Shown piece after piece: positions 44,728-53,666 of a stretch of DNA of 64,000 nucleotides. Under the pieces are notes generated by a model. The model was given only the letters and a program-made list of their open reading frames with translations, made no database searches and was not told the origin of the DNA. Both the position numbers and the translations under genes were made by a program. This DNA comes from Bacillus massiliglaciei. GTDB taxonomy: Bacteria > Bacillota > Bacilli > Bacillales > DSM-1321. Numbering within the stretch: position 1 is the first letter of the stretch; the number at the start of each line of letters is the position of its first letter. The DNA is taken from the NCBI RefSeq assembly GCF_900098925.1, contig NZ_LT622359.1, forward strand, positions 831,527 to 895,526, read 5' to 3'.

Positions 44728-44742
44728 AAGTCACCGTAAAGT
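44728..44742 (+). repeat. Candidate integrase arm site, left end
   Basis: AAGTCACCGTAAAGT is repeated exactly, in the same orientation, at 61287-61301 near attR, with a variant at 61356-61370. This is the arrangement expected for Int arm-type sites. Confidence 0.6.
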
Positions 44743-44932
44743 CATGCGTTCAAAAGGGTTCGAACGCTTTCCTGATTCCGTACATATACGATTATAAATG
44801 TTATTATACGCCACAGGAGCGCTACGATACAAGTTAATATCGCGTTACGCCGTCCGGAAATTAATGGAGCAGCGGTATACATACGTCACTCAAAAGGGTG
44901 GCGATTATTTATATATGAAAGGGGAGTCCGGA

Positions 44933-45268
44933 ATGACTCGTAAAAAGAAACGCAGCAAACAACCTTCGCAAGTGCCACCGCTGAATGAACTACATTACAT
45001 GTCGATAGAATTGAAAATCAGACCTTACTACGATGAGAAATACGGGCGTAAACGGTGGCTTACTCGCCAAGAGATTGCGGATATGATCGGGGTATCTCGC
45101 ATGACATTATATCGTTGGGAACAGCGGAAGGACTATCAGAAGGAACATGAGAAACGCCTAAGAAAATCGTTAGCTAGTCGTCGTGGTAAAGACACATATA
45201 TAAAGAGAGCACTAGGGGGTGATTTGGCGGCCACTGTACGAATTATTAATGCTCATTTTAATGGCTAG
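44933..45268 (+). CDS. HTH protein, phBC6A51-like (small terminase-like)
   Basis: 111 residues; GGGGAG precedes ATG 44933, longer frames are unlikely. The central helix-turn-helix (RQEIADMIGVSRMTLYRWEQ) and the following basic helix resemble the phBC6A51 family of small-terminase-like DNA-binding proteins. It is the first gene inside attL. No large terminase follows, so a packaging role is unsupported. Confidence 0.65.
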   Translation: MTRKKKRSKQPSQVPPLNELHYMSIELKIRPYYDEKYGRKRWLTRQEIADMIGVSRMTLYRWEQRKDYQKEHEKRLRKSLASRRGKDTYIKRALGGDLAATVRIINAHFNG

Positions 45269-45286
45269 TCGTGTAAAGAGAGTCCA

Positions 45287-45430
45287 ATGAGTACCGAAAC
45301 ATGGAAAGTAGCCTGGAAACGCCTCTACACCGCGCTATATCAACGTTTGACAGCAAGCGAAGGGGTGTTACAAAAGGCGACTTTTCTGAACTTTTTACCA
45401 GCACGATGCTTCGGATGGACACGGGCCTAA
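45287..45430 (+). CDS. Putative 47-residue protein
   Basis: MSTETWKVAWKRLYTALYQR and on to a stop at 45428. It starts 18 bp after the HTH gene but has only a weak ribosome-binding site (AGAGAG). It may be a real small protein or the 5' end of a decayed one. Contains the inverted copy of AACGTTGATA at 45338-45347. Confidence 0.35.
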   Translation: MSTETWKVAWKRLYTALYQRLTASEGVLQKATFLNFLPARCFGWTRA

Positions 45431-45928
45431 AACATTTTGGGGAGGCGGGTATATTTGTTGCATAATACAGAGTCGTTGGGGCGGAAAGGAGTATGCAGTA
45501 TTGGGCGCAGGTGTACGTAAGAAGGGCGATCAGAAAGCCCGATAAATCAACGATGTATGAATTCGTGTATAACAGATAAAAACGGAAGTTATAAAAACGT
45601 TGATACGGAGGGGTTATTCGGAGGTGGTTACTTCCTATAGTGTCTATTATGTAAACTAGAAATGTTGTGTTTATGCGTAATTATGTATATAAATATTGTA
45701 TAATAATTAGTTAAAATGAATAAGTAATCACAGTATCCGCCAGCCCCCAAGCCCACATCTCGAAATAGCCGAATTTGGTGACGAGAGAATCTCCGTATTA
45801 AAAAATCACTTTGACTTTGCGTTGTTTTACGCAGGTCTGACGAAACTATAACGTTGGATTATTTTGGAAAAAAAACCTATCATAACTCGCTAGATAGCCG
45901 CTATACTTATGAAAAGGGAGGGGGCGAA
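45431..45928 (+). other. Intergenic stretch in element; promoter candidate
   Basis: No intact gene. It contains AACGTTGATA (45596-45605), one of four copies in the element, and an AT-rich segment with TATAAT near 45696 that could drive the lipoprotein gene. The part 45740-45800 is structured-looking but not assignable. Confidence 0.35.
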
Positions 45929-46477
45929 ATGGTGGGGAAAATAATAAAGCTACTAATCGGTATTATCTCGGCTGTTAGTTTAGCGGCATGCAGTGGGGAA
46001 ACTACAGACCAGAAGAAGTCGGAGCCGAAAGAAGTCGCAAATATTGAAGGGGACAATACGGAGGAAGCATTTGAAGTTGAATATATAGAAATTTCGAAGC
46101 CGACCAACGAGAATACTCCAGCTAAAACGACAACCATAACATTCTCACAGTTCGATGCTAAGTATAAAAGGGATTCTGAATCTGAATCATACATGGATGG
46201 CTTATTTCTTTTAAAAGATGATTCAAAAGTAAATGCTGATTACATTCAATACTTAGGTTTAGAAGCGTTTGATTATGCTTCAGCAATTTTTTATGAAGGC
46301 AAATTAGTAAATTTAAAAATTGAATCGACGAAATCAATCGAAGATGTTGAGAAGGAAATAGGAATAACATTTACGGACGATATACGGATAGATCCAACTC
46401 GAATAGGATACGAAATCAACTTTGATGAGCGTTTCCTAACCGATAATATTAAACGATTTCCTAATGAATGGGATTAA
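45929..46477 (+). CDS. Lipoprotein of unknown function
   Basis: 182 residues starting MVGKIIKLLIGIISAVSLAA followed by the lipobox Cys (SLAACSGE). GGAGGGGG precedes ATG 45929; a longer frame from 45854 is unlikely. An acidic linker follows, then a folded domain of about 120 residues with no family I recognise. Element-encoded lipoproteins often act in surface exclusion or entry blocking; here that is speculation. Confidence 0.75.
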   Translation: MVGKIIKLLIGIISAVSLAACSGETTDQKKSEPKEVANIEGDNTEEAFEVEYIEISKPTNENTPAKTTTITFSQFDAKYKRDSESESYMDGLFLLKDDSKVNADYIQYLGLEAFDYASAIFYEGKLVNLKIESTKSIEDVEKEIGITFTDDIRIDPTRIGYEINFDERFLTDNIKRFPNEWD

Positions 46478-46513
46478 ATAAAATAGCGCCCCGGACGATG
46501 AGCTAGGGCGTTT

Positions 46514-46753
46514 TTATATGTTGAAATAGTCGTCAGCCTTCGCATTGGCATCGATACTTCTGATCGCTTTCATCAGCTTCTTTAATACGTTAGGCGACGG
46601 AACATAGTCCGGATCATTGCATACCTTGCTGACTGTGTTCCGACTGACTCCGGAAGCCTCAACGAGTTCCTCCTGCGTATATCCGTGCTTATCGATTAGC
46701 TTCCCGACTTTGCTGCGCTTTTTACTGCTCCCAAATCCGAAAATACTGAACAT
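46514..46753 (-). CDS. XRE-type HTH regulator
   Basis: 79 residues, MFSIFGFGSSKKRSKVGKL then HTH GYTQEELVEASGVSRNTVSK. AGGAGG lies 7 nt before 46753. It is divergent from the 57-residue membrane gene and FtsK genes and may regulate their promoter in the 210-bp gap between them. Confidence 0.85.
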   Translation of the reverse strand: MFSIFGFGSSKKRSKVGKLIDKHGYTQEELVEASGVSRNTVSKVCNDPDYVPSPNVLKKLMKAIRSIDANAKADDYFNI

Positions 46754-46963
46754 GACGGATCCTCCTATCAATTATTGTACTAGCAGTCTCGTCCATCTTT
46801 CGCAAAAATATACGAAACTTTCCCAAAAACTTGGTATCACGGACAAACAGTATGTAATAGGCTATTAGCAAGTAACTACTGCAGTAGCCTTACTAGAGTA
46901 TTCCGGACATAACCGTGTGCGCAGCGGGAAAGGGCGGAAGTGTTTATAAAAGGAGGAAGAAGA

Positions 46964-47137
46964 ATGATATTCGTAATAGGAGCGGGCGGGGTAATGTTGG
47001 CATCGATCGTCGATAAGATAGCAGAGGATTCAGGCAATCCGGCGATAGGAATGATCGTTCGCGGGGGGATGGCGGTTGTGGCTGCCGGAACGATTGCCTG
47101 GTTTCTTGCGTCATGTGCCACGGGGTTTTTACTATGA
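46964..47137 (+). CDS. Small two-helix membrane protein
   Basis: 57 residues, MIFVIGAGGVMLASIVDKIA, then a second hydrophobic helix VVAAGTIAWFLASC. AGGAGG lies 7 nt upstream. Its stop overlaps the FtsK-like start (ATGA), so the two are translated together; it may anchor the ATPase in the membrane, as the ATPase lacks TM segments. Confidence 0.75.
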   Translation: MIFVIGAGGVMLASIVDKIAEDSGNPAIGMIVRGGMAVVAAGTIAWFLASCATGFLL

Positions 47138-48237
47138 GTATGTTAGCGCAGTATAGGGCCCGCAAGAAATTCGTTTATGCTTTCCGGATGATGACCGATA
47201 AGATTCCTCGTATTCGATCCGTCTTTATTTCCTCTAACGAAACCAGCTACGTATTTACTCTTCCAAACGGCACTAATCCCGCCATCTTACACGACAATAT
47301 CTTCGTTTTTAAGCAAGTGTTCTCCGAAAATATTGAACTGACCGGCGATTCCAAGCGCTTCAAGCTGACGGTCTATCAGAAGGTCCTTCCGAAAAAGGTT
47401 CCTTACAAACTAGCGGACTGGAGCGAGAGCATGGCCGGCATGGACCTTCCGTTTATCGTTGGACGAAACAGGCATAATGAGCCGGTGACCTTTGATATGG
47501 CAGTACACCCTCACGTTCTGTTATCCGGTGAAACTGGATCCGGTAAATCATCATTGCTGAGGGCCGTCCTTACGACGCAAATGTTAACCTTGCCGCCGGA
47601 GAAAGTGCGATTTGTCTTAGGAGACCTGAAACGTAGCGAATTCGGGCTGCTTCGTAGTATCGAGCATGTTGACGGTGTATATGTAGAACCTGCGGCCCTA
47701 TTCCTAGCACTGAAGAATGTGAAGACGGAGATGGAGAGGCGCGGGGATCTGCTTGATAAAAACGAGGCCACGCATATTAGCGAGCTGGCGGATCCCTTGC
47801 CGTTTATCGTTGTCGCTATAGATGAAGTGGCGTTATTGCGGTCTGATAAGCAGAGCATGGCGATTATTGAAGACATTTCGAGCGTGGGTCGGAGCCTGGG
47901 CGTTCTATTAATCTTATCAATGCAGCGGCCGGACTCGAAGCTACTGGAGGGGCGTCTTAAAAACAATCTAACCGTACGAATCTCCGGCCGGCAGTCCGAT
48001 AAGACAAACGCAAAGGTGGCTGGCGTGCCTGGCGCAGAATTTATCAAGAAGTCGGAGAAGGGGCGGATGGTGCTTGTTATGGATGAACCGGAGCAGGTGC
48101 AGGCACCGTCGCTGGATTACGGAGAGGCCAAACGTTTGCTACAGCCGTTAAAGGTTCGAATCATCGATAAAAAGGAAGTTGAATCAACCGAGACACAATT
48201 CGCTTTCGGGCAGCTGGACGAGGAGGTGTCGGAATGA
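47134..48237 (+). CDS. FtsK/SpoIIIE-type DNA translocase ATPase
   Basis: 367 residues. Walker A GETGSGKSS (132-140) and Walker B FIVVAIDEVALL with Asp230/Glu231 are intact; later SVGRSLGVLLILSMQRPDSK is the family motif. No TM segments. Such ATPases are coupling or translocation proteins of plasmids and integrative elements. The next gene overlaps by 4 nt (ATGA) and is a replication-relaxation protein, a pairing typical of Gram-positive elements. Confidence 0.9.
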   Translation: MSMLAQYRARKKFVYAFRMMTDKIPRIRSVFISSNETSYVFTLPNGTNPAILHDNIFVFKQVFSENIELTGDSKRFKLTVYQKVLPKKVPYKLADWSESMAGMDLPFIVGRNRHNEPVTFDMAVHPHVLLSGETGSGKSSLLRAVLTTQMLTLPPEKVRFVLGDLKRSEFGLLRSIEHVDGVYVEPAALFLALKNVKTEMERRGDLLDKNEATHISELADPLPFIVVAIDEVALLRSDKQSMAIIEDISSVGRSLGVLLILSMQRPDSKLLEGRLKNNLTVRISGRQSDKTNAKVAGVPGAEFIKKSEKGRMVLVMDEPEQVQAPSLDYGEAKRLLQPLKVRIIDKKEVESTETQFAFGQLDEEVSE

Positions 48238-48887
48238 GACAGCGGGACCGTGACATCACCGCAGACCTACAGCGTTTTCGGGTACTAACGCGGGATCAGG
48301 TTGCCGCTTTACACTTTGCCAATGTAAAGAATCCGGTCACAGCCGCTAATTCGGCCTTGCTTCGTTTGTACCGTCAGGGCATGTTGGAACGGTCCGCGAA
48401 GTATCAGCCGTACCTCTACTTTCCGACGGAAGGGACGATAAAGAAGGACTCGGCCAAGATACCGCATTTCCTAGCGATTGCTGATGCTTATATCGACCTC
48501 TGCCGCTTTGAGAAGCCGAGCATATTCGTTGTAGAGCCAAAGTATGGAAAAGGGATGGCGGAACCGGATGCTTTTACGATATTTAAAGGAAGCCCGCTAT
48601 TTATTGAAGTCCAGAGGTCCGTCTATTCGGAGAAAGTGATGGCGGAGAAGATTGCTCGGTATGAAACGCTCTTTCTCTCCGGGGTGATCCAAAGCGAAGG
48701 TTGGCAACCGAAGGATCGCAAAGTATTTCCGGGCGTTCTCCTGATTACGCAGACTCGATACGCGGTCAAAAGCGATAAATTTCCGATCATACAAGCGGCC
48801 AGTATCGACGAGTTTATGCGGACGATGAGTGTGCCTGCTCCGCTTCAGAAGAAGAAAGTAGGGGGAATCCGGATAAAAATAGGATGA
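48234..48887 (+). CDS. Replication-relaxation family protein
   Basis: 217 residues. N-terminal winged-helix-like part (ITADLQRFRVLTRDQVAALH) followed by a domain with EVQRSVYSEKVMAEKIARYE, the pattern of the replication-relaxation family (PF13814). Proteins of this family are linked to mobile-element DNA processing or replication; the biochemical activity is not settled. Translationally coupled to the FtsK-like gene. Confidence 0.82.
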   Translation: MRQRDRDITADLQRFRVLTRDQVAALHFANVKNPVTAANSALLRLYRQGMLERSAKYQPYLYFPTEGTIKKDSAKIPHFLAIADAYIDLCRFEKPSIFVVEPKYGKGMAEPDAFTIFKGSPLFIEVQRSVYSEKVMAEKIARYETLFLSGVIQSEGWQPKDRKVFPGVLLITQTRYAVKSDKFPIIQAASIDEFMRTMSVPAPLQKKKVGGIRIKIG

Positions 48888-48927
48888 AAAAAAGGACGTC
48901 GGTTTATTCCGCGTCCTCCTTTTTTGT
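48884..48927 (+). terminator. Bidirectional terminator
   Basis: AAAAAAAGGACG / CGTCCTCCTTTTTT encloses TCGGTTTATTCCG. It lies between the convergent replication-relaxation and HTH genes and overlaps the end of both. Confidence 0.85.
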
Positions 48928-49119
48928 TATATGAAATAAGTCCTCAATTTGTAAATTTAAAGCCTTGCTAATTGAAACTAAGTGAACGTCCTTGTGCTGT
49001 TCGTTTCTATCAAAGCGTGATATTGCTGATTGTGGCACATTAGCTTTATTTGCTAGAACAATTTGGGTCATATTTCTTTCTTTAAGTATTTCTCCTAGCC
49101 GTGCTTTTACTTCATACAT
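48904..49119 (-). CDS. XRE-type HTH repressor
   Basis: 71 residues, HTH NMTQIVLANKANVPQSAISR, then a second helix. GGAGGGG precedes 49119. Divergent from the small-gene operon at 49267, with TATGCA half-site repeats between them. A lysogeny-type or copy-control repressor is likely. Confidence 0.85.
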   Translation of the reverse strand: MYEVKARLGEILKERNMTQIVLANKANVPQSAISRFDRNEQHKDVHLVSISKALNLQIEDLFHITKKEDAE

Positions 49120-49252
49120 TCAGTTCCCCTCCTTAAACAAATTATGCACTAATAAATAATGAATATGCAATAACTAAAAAAAATTCGGTATTAGGTATTG
49201 ACTATGCACTATTGCATAATGTAGTATTAGTACAAGCAAAAGAAACAAACGA
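49120..49252. promoter_or_regulatory. Divergent promoter with TATGCA operator repeats
   Basis: Sites TTATGCACTA (49142), TATGCAATAA (49165) and the palindromic CTATGCACTATTGCATAATG (49202-49221) lie between the repressor and the operon. TTGACT (about 49198) followed 18 bp later by TAGTAT forms a plus-strand promoter overlapping the last site. Confidence 0.55.
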
Positions 49253-49266
49253 GGAGGAAAATATAG

Positions 49267-49377
49267 ATGGGTTACATTGTAGCTTGTGTTTGGTTTATGG
49301 CGGCCGGTATCGTCGCATTTATTCCAGTCATGATAATGGCGGAAAGCGAGGGGGACGAGTCGCAATGTGGAAAATAA
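49267..49377 (+). CDS. Small membrane peptide, 36 residues
   Basis: MGYIVACVWFMAAGIVAFIP followed by a short acidic tail. AGGAGG lies 8 nt upstream. It is the first gene of the divergent operon and overlaps the next gene's start. Confidence 0.6.
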   Translation: MGYIVACVWFMAAGIVAFIPVMIMAESEGDESQCGK

Positions 49378-49646
49378 TAAACGTACTTTACACTAATCCA
49401 GAGGATCCTGAATGGGGCGAAGATTACTCTCGAGAAGTTCCCGTCTATAACGGAGAATGGATTTTCGAAGAAACATGTGGAGAAGTCACTTTCCGGAAAA
49501 TTACCGGAGAACTTTCAGATGGAACGCTTGTCGTAAATGTTGGTGATTGTTATGCGTTTTATCTAGCGTGGAGCTACAAAATTAATCTGGACTGGCTGAT
49601 GGACGCGACGTTCAAGGAAATCGTAGAAAAATTGGCGACAAAGTAA
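49365..49646 (+). CDS. Hypothetical acidic protein, 93 residues
   Basis: MWKIINVLYTNPEDPEWGED..., start 49365 inside the end of the peptide gene, indicating coupling; a longer frame from 49212 is unlikely. It is acidic, Trp-rich, with no transmembrane part. I recognise no family. Confidence 0.6.
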   Translation: MWKIINVLYTNPEDPEWGEDYSREVPVYNGEWIFEETCGEVTFRKITGELSDGTLVVNVGDCYAFYLAWSYKINLDWLMDATFKEIVEKLATK

Positions 49647-49710
49647 AAAGCCCGCGGGTGCTACAACACTTGGCGAGCAAAATACAAAACATGCGGAGGA
49701 TGATTATATC

Positions 49711-49953
49711 ATGTCATTAAAATCAAATCTAAGAAAAGTAACCGTCAAATACATCTTCGAAGGAAAAATGTTTGAATCCGAAAACGAACCCGGCCTTCTT
49801 CTTTCCGGCAATAAAGTCCTGGTCGCAAGGGAAAGCCTCGGCCTTTACCAAGCGACGCCGACCGAAGATCCAAACGTATATATCGTCAACTTGGACGAGA
49901 ATGACAAGGATTATCTTGTTGGAGTCACGTCGGTCATCGATTTAATCGCCTAA
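49711..49953 (+). CDS. Hypothetical protein, 80 residues
   Basis: MSLKSNLRKVTVKYIFEGKM..., GGAGG upstream. Small beta-rich protein without known motifs. Followed by a region holding a damaged DUF3102 gene. Confidence 0.6.
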   Translation: MSLKSNLRKVTVKYIFEGKMFESENEPGLLLSGNKVLVARESLGLYQATPTEDPNVYIVNLDENDKDYLVGVTSVIDLIA

Positions 49954-50114
49954 GCGTGTAAGTCCGAAAAATAGGTGCGGTTTAGGCAGCCGCATCTATC
50001 CGGACATCAGAGATAGGCGACGCCTTATGGAGCGAACCCTGGCGGCAACCAGTTCGTTGTGTACGGCGCCGTTGGCTATCGGCATGCTACGAAAAATGGA
50101 CGAATATGTACTAG

Positions 50115-50474
50115 TCTGGCCGGCGGCAACCGGACCAGGACTTACACGTCATCACAGCAGAGATTAACGCATACCAGCGCGTTGCGGGCGAGGCAATTTT
50201 CGAAATCGGCCGCAGACTGAAGCACGTCAAGGAGCATGACCTGGCGCACGGTGAGTTCGGGAAGTGGCTAAGAACTGTTGATCTGGCTGAAAGAACGGCC
50301 CAACGATTTATGCAAGCGCACGAGCAGTTCGGAAATACGACGACGTCGTCGGGTTTGCCCGCAGGTAAAGTATTCGAGATGCTCTCGCTCCCCGCGGAGG
50401 TTGATCGTCAGGAATTTATTCTACGACATCACACCGTCCCTTCAACCGGAGAAACGAAGACAGTCGAACTGTAG
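50115..50474 (+). pseudogene. DUF3102 gene lacking a usable start
   Basis: The frame encodes a good DUF3102 domain (DLHVITAEINAYQRVAGEAI, then IFEIGRRLKHVKEHDLAHGE) through to VEL-stop at 50472. There is no ATG/GTG/TTG before the domain: a TAG lies at 50112-50114. A separate frame, starting at ATG 50025 and ending near 50167, overlaps it and could be a frameshifted 5' part. Probably a broken gene; sequencing error is possible. Confidence 0.6.
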
Positions 50475-50779
50475 AAGAGTAAATGGCTTGGTTGGTGGAA
50501 ACCCGGCTTTTTTTATTTGCGTAAAATGTGCGCGGTTAGTACTCCTAGATCTTATTTTTATGTAGAAAAGAAATTTTTTAGCGTCCGAAAAAGGCTGCTC
50601 AAACGTCAGATATTATATAGAGACGTCATAACTTATGCGCGTTATTGAGTTGTAAAGCGGCAAACAAGTGAGTGGATTTAGCCACAGTTAATTTATTTAT
50701 ATATAGGAAGGCGATTTCCCCATGTTTCGCCTCTTTTTTTAATGTGGGGGTAGGCAAATATTAACCGGGAGTTGAGAAA
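50475..50779 (+). terminator. Intergenic stretch with intrinsic terminator at 50709-50740
   Basis: AGGCGA / TCGCCT hairpin followed by CTTTTTTT. Nothing else I can recognise in the 300 bp. Confidence 0.75.
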
Positions 50780-50992
50780 ATGGATTCTGTTTTATTCCGT
50801 ACGATACGTCAGTCGAAAGGATTGACGCAAAGGCAGTTTGCGGAAGTGTTAGGAGTTAGTAAGACACTAATTAGTTTGATAGAAATCAATTACAAGCCAG
50901 TTAGCGAAAAAGTGAGGTTAAAAGTCATTCAAGAATTTGGCGGGGGTTACATCGAAACTTGCCGGTCATTCCTTAGTGAAATAAGAAATTAA
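50780..50992 (+). CDS. XRE-type HTH protein
   Basis: 70 residues, TIRQSKGLTQRQFAEVLGVS and on to the recognition helix KTLISLIE. Small DNA-binding protein directly before the replication-type HTH gene (15 bp), so it could control it. Confidence 0.8.
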   Translation: MDSVLFRTIRQSKGLTQRQFAEVLGVSKTLISLIEINYKPVSEKVRLKVIQEFGGGYIETCRSFLSEIRN

Positions 50993-51007
50993 ATTGGAGG
51001 CAAAAAC

Positions 51008-51496
51008 ATGGGAGAAAATCAATATCCGTACCAAATTAAGGAGCACTACATCCCGAGTCCAAATAGTCTTAGGCGTATATATACTCAACATCCGAAGTAC
51101 AACGGTAATGTGCTGCTTATTTATGAGCTTTTATTCGATTACTGGAATCCTAACTATGGATATGCCTTTCCGACAATTTGGGATTTAGCAAGGGACAGTG
51201 GACTAGGGGAGTCAACTGTTAAGCGTTGCATAGTCACCTTAGTTCAGTTGGATCTAATTAAGAAAGAGCGTTCGGAAGTGGCGAATAACAATGTATATAA
51301 GTTTAAGAGGCCGGTAGAAACGGTTGAAGAATTGAAAAAAAAATTTCCCGAGGTAGAAGAGCATGACAAAAAACGGAGAAAAATAATTGATGATAGTGAA
51401 ATGAAAAGTAGGTCTAGGTGGGGCAACAAACAAAGCGATGAGGTCCCTGGGAAAGTGAAGACAGGTGAGACGGGGGATTTAGAAAATTGGTTTTAA
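51008..51496 (+). CDS. HTH protein, replication-initiator-like
   Basis: 162 residues. Residues 36-100 form a winged helix (VLLIYELLFDYWNPNYGYAF; GLGESTVKRCIVTLVQLDL) like those at the N-terminus of phage and plasmid initiators; the C-terminal 60 residues are charged and low-complexity. It is followed by repeated GATACGT and TTTACCGAAA sequences, so a role in origin binding is plausible. Confidence 0.65.
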   Translation: MGENQYPYQIKEHYIPSPNSLRRIYTQHPKYNGNVLLIYELLFDYWNPNYGYAFPTIWDLARDSGLGESTVKRCIVTLVQLDLIKKERSEVANNNVYKFKRPVETVEELKKKFPEVEEHDKKRRKIIDDSEMKSRSRWGNKQSDEVPGKVKTGETGDLENWF

Positions 51497-51535
51497 TCCT
51501 ACAGATCATTTTGATATGTATATACAGTTCATATT

Positions 51536-51716
51536 GATACGTGGATACGTGTCGATTTGATACGTTATAGAAATTTACCGAAATAAATTTACCGAAAGAA
51601 ATATACATTTGCGCCAAAGAACGGCGCCAACAACGGCTGTATTTATATATCTTATTCGAAGAGAGAGAAGTTCAAAGAACAATATAAAATAACTGCTACG
51701 GTTCAAAATGATACGT
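51536..51716 (+). repeat. Iteron-like repeats, candidate origin or operator array
   Basis: GATACGT occurs at 51538, 51545 and 51557 and again at 51710, the last in palindromic GATACGTATAC form. TTTACCGAAA occurs twice between 51571 and 51599. The region is AT-rich, non-coding and directly follows the initiator-like gene. Confidence 0.5.
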
Positions 51717-51746
51717 ATACCAATTTTATAACATGGGGGAATAAAG

Positions 51747-52403
51747 ATGGAGGAGAAGCGCGGATATAGAAATCCTGGGGCTGGTGCAGTTGAGTTCGCA
51801 AGTCAGTTTACGATTAATCTTAGCGAGGTGCAAGCCCTACCGGTCATTGCTGACATATTGGCCGGAAAATTATACGACATTGCGGATAAAAGAATTAAAC
51901 GTTGCGGCTGGTGTGCATATCCGTATAGAGATAAAACGAAGCCGAACAATTCAAAAACATGTTCGCCGGGCTGCAAATATGCGAAGGATAATTTCGCTAA
52001 GGCTGTTAAGAAGGCGGAAACGGCGCTGACGAATCCGAAGCCCATGTCATTTGAGCGTAATCAATACACTTATTATGCTGATCACTTAGAATATCCGTTT
52101 TATCTAAGTGAACATTACATGCTTAAGCGTGCGCATCGCTGGGAATCGCCGTTTTCACCGGACAAGTTAGCGCTAATTGACGCGGCTACTCAGAGAGGAT
52201 ATAAGCGGAAGTCAGCCGGAACGCCGACGGATGGATCCGGTAGAGTATTCGTAAAGGGACTTGGTCATAAACATGCGTATGGGCCGGTAGGAGTTTCGAG
52301 ATTGGAAGAAGGTTATTTCAAAAGTAAGTATAGCGAAAGACATCTGCAACTAGAGCGAAGGAGAGCTGAACATTTTAGGCGCAGTAAAAAAGAGTATATA
52401 TAG
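51747..52403 (+). CDS. Hypothetical protein with cysteine cluster
   Basis: 218 residues. CGWC (about residues 53-56) and C-x3-C (CSPGC, about 72-76) make a zinc-finger-like group; the C-terminal half has RVFVKGLGHKHAYGPVGVSR. No family recognised. It follows the iteron-like region, with TGGGGGAA before its start. Confidence 0.6.
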   Translation: MEEKRGYRNPGAGAVEFASQFTINLSEVQALPVIADILAGKLYDIADKRIKRCGWCAYPYRDKTKPNNSKTCSPGCKYAKDNFAKAVKKAETALTNPKPMSFERNQYTYYADHLEYPFYLSEHYMLKRAHRWESPFSPDKLALIDAATQRGYKRKSAGTPTDGSGRVFVKGLGHKHAYGPVGVSRLEEGYFKSKYSERHLQLERRRAEHFRRSKKEYI

Positions 52404-52467
52404 GAAGAGCCACTGCAGGCTCGTATATTTTTTAGGACTAAAACGGGATAAAAAGGAGGCTATACGA

Positions 52468-52683
52468 TTGGATGCTATAAAAGCGAAAGCTATTCGATAC
52501 TTTATCGGAGAGTCCCAACAAAATTTTGCGAAGAGGATCGGTGTTTCTGCATCTACAATTTGCGCAATAGAAAAAAAGCAACGTGAGATAACAGATTATG
52601 TACGGGCTAAGCTGGTTCGTCTTGAATCGGAGTTACCGGAAGAGTTTAATATTTTTCATGATAAATTCAAAGTAAGCATGTAA
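52468..52683 (+). CDS. Small XRE-type HTH protein
   Basis: 71 residues, TTG start. HTH: GESQQNFAKRIGVSASTICA. AAGGAGG lies about 10 nt upstream. Regulator or excisionase-like partner; not resolvable. Confidence 0.7.
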   Translation: MDAIKAKAIRYFIGESQQNFAKRIGVSASTICAIEKKQREITDYVRAKLVRLESELPEEFNIFHDKFKVSM

Positions 52684-52730
52684 ATATCCAATATAATCAT
52701 ATGTCAATTTTGGGAGGGAGTCAATATGAA

Positions 52731-53129
52731 ATGAACCAACGCAAAGTTAAATCTATTCGAAGTAAGTTAGGAAGGCTGGCCCGCAATAAATGCACAAATT
52801 ATAACGAAGGTTCCTGCCCGATTCAAAGTTGCGGACAGTGTGTCGTTACTATCGAAACGGTCACGCTGCCGGGAAATGTTTGTCCTTACTTCATGCGCCA
52901 CGTACTGCCAGCTGATCTATCGTTGCAGTCGGAATATGCAGAAACATTTCCGAAAGGCCATATACTCCGGAAGAAAAAGCCGAAGCTGTCTGATTGCAAG
53001 AGATGCGGCGATCCATTCGAAAAACGAGGAAATGCGGCCAAGTATTGCGATGATTGCAGGCGGATAACAGAACGGGATAAAGCAAGGGCGAGGAAGCAGA
53101 AAGAGCGGAGAGGAATGTCACGGAATTAG
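52731..53129 (+). CDS. Cysteine-rich VLP-like protein
   Basis: 132 residues starting MNQRKVKSIRSKLGRLARNK. Ten or more cysteines in two groups: CTNYNEGSCPIQSCGQCV and the C-terminal CKRCGDPFEKRGNAAKYCDD plus C. This matches the Cys_rich_VLP family seen in mobile elements of Firmicutes. Likely zinc-binding; function unknown. Confidence 0.75.
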   Translation: MNQRKVKSIRSKLGRLARNKCTNYNEGSCPIQSCGQCVVTIETVTLPGNVCPYFMRHVLPADLSLQSEYAETFPKGHILRKKKPKLSDCKRCGDPFEKRGNAAKYCDDCRRITERDKARARKQKERRGMSRN

Positions 53130-53243
53130 ATGCTTGGAAACGTTGATATATAAGGTTTTTAAATGCAAAAAACGATGGGGCGCACCTTTCACCTTCGTTG
53201 GCTAAAATATGCACGTTTATTGCGTGACAAGGAGGAGTTACCG

Positions 53244-53453
53244 ATGAGCAGAACACCAGCGTATAAATACGAAATTATCAAAGGAACGGCAGCCCGGTCG
53301 CCTCAAACTATTCGAGTCATATTTGACGACGGGAAGACGGCTGAATTTACTATCGGCCCATATGTAACTCGTAAGCGAATCGAGCACTTGTTACCAACCC
53401 TCGTCAGTGAGCAATTCGGGCGGAAATACAACCGAGGTAAAAAGGCATGCTGA
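53244..53453 (+). CDS. Hypothetical basic protein, 69 residues
   Basis: Start 53244 after AAGGAGGAG; a longer frame from 53163 is unlikely. SRTPAYKYEIIKGTAARSPQ, basic C-terminus. No known family. Overlaps the next gene by 7 nt. Confidence 0.6.
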   Translation: MSRTPAYKYEIIKGTAARSPQTIRVIFDDGKTAEFTIGPYVTRKRIEHLLPTLVSEQFGRKYNRGKKAC

Positions 53454-53626
53454 CGGCGGAGTATTACGGTGAAATGATTGCTATTACAAAGGATATGATC
53501 GAAGGGCAGACGCAGCTTGATGCCATAAACGGTTGGAAAAAGGACGAAGAGTGGTACGAAAAGCAACGCAAGAAAATTGATCGATATGAGCGGAAAATAA
53601 GCAAAATGAAAGGAAGATTGGAATGA
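53447..53626 (+). CDS. Hypothetical charged protein, 59 residues
   Basis: MLTAEYYGEMIAITKDMIEG then a helical charged tail. Start overlaps the preceding stop (ATGCTGA), indicating coupling. Not recognised. A 15-codon frame starting in its stop (ATGA at 53623) leads into the next gene and may only serve re-initiation. Confidence 0.6.
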   Translation: MLTAEYYGEMIAITKDMIEGQTQLDAINGWKKDEEWYEKQRKKIDRYERKISKMKGRLE

Positions 53627-53666
53627 CGCTTTTCTTAAAATACGTCAGAAAGGCAGGCTATTGGCT

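Noticed and set aside
50278..50565. 95-residue open frame
   Set aside because: It lies out of frame over the DUF3102 coding remnant and has no ribosome-binding site.
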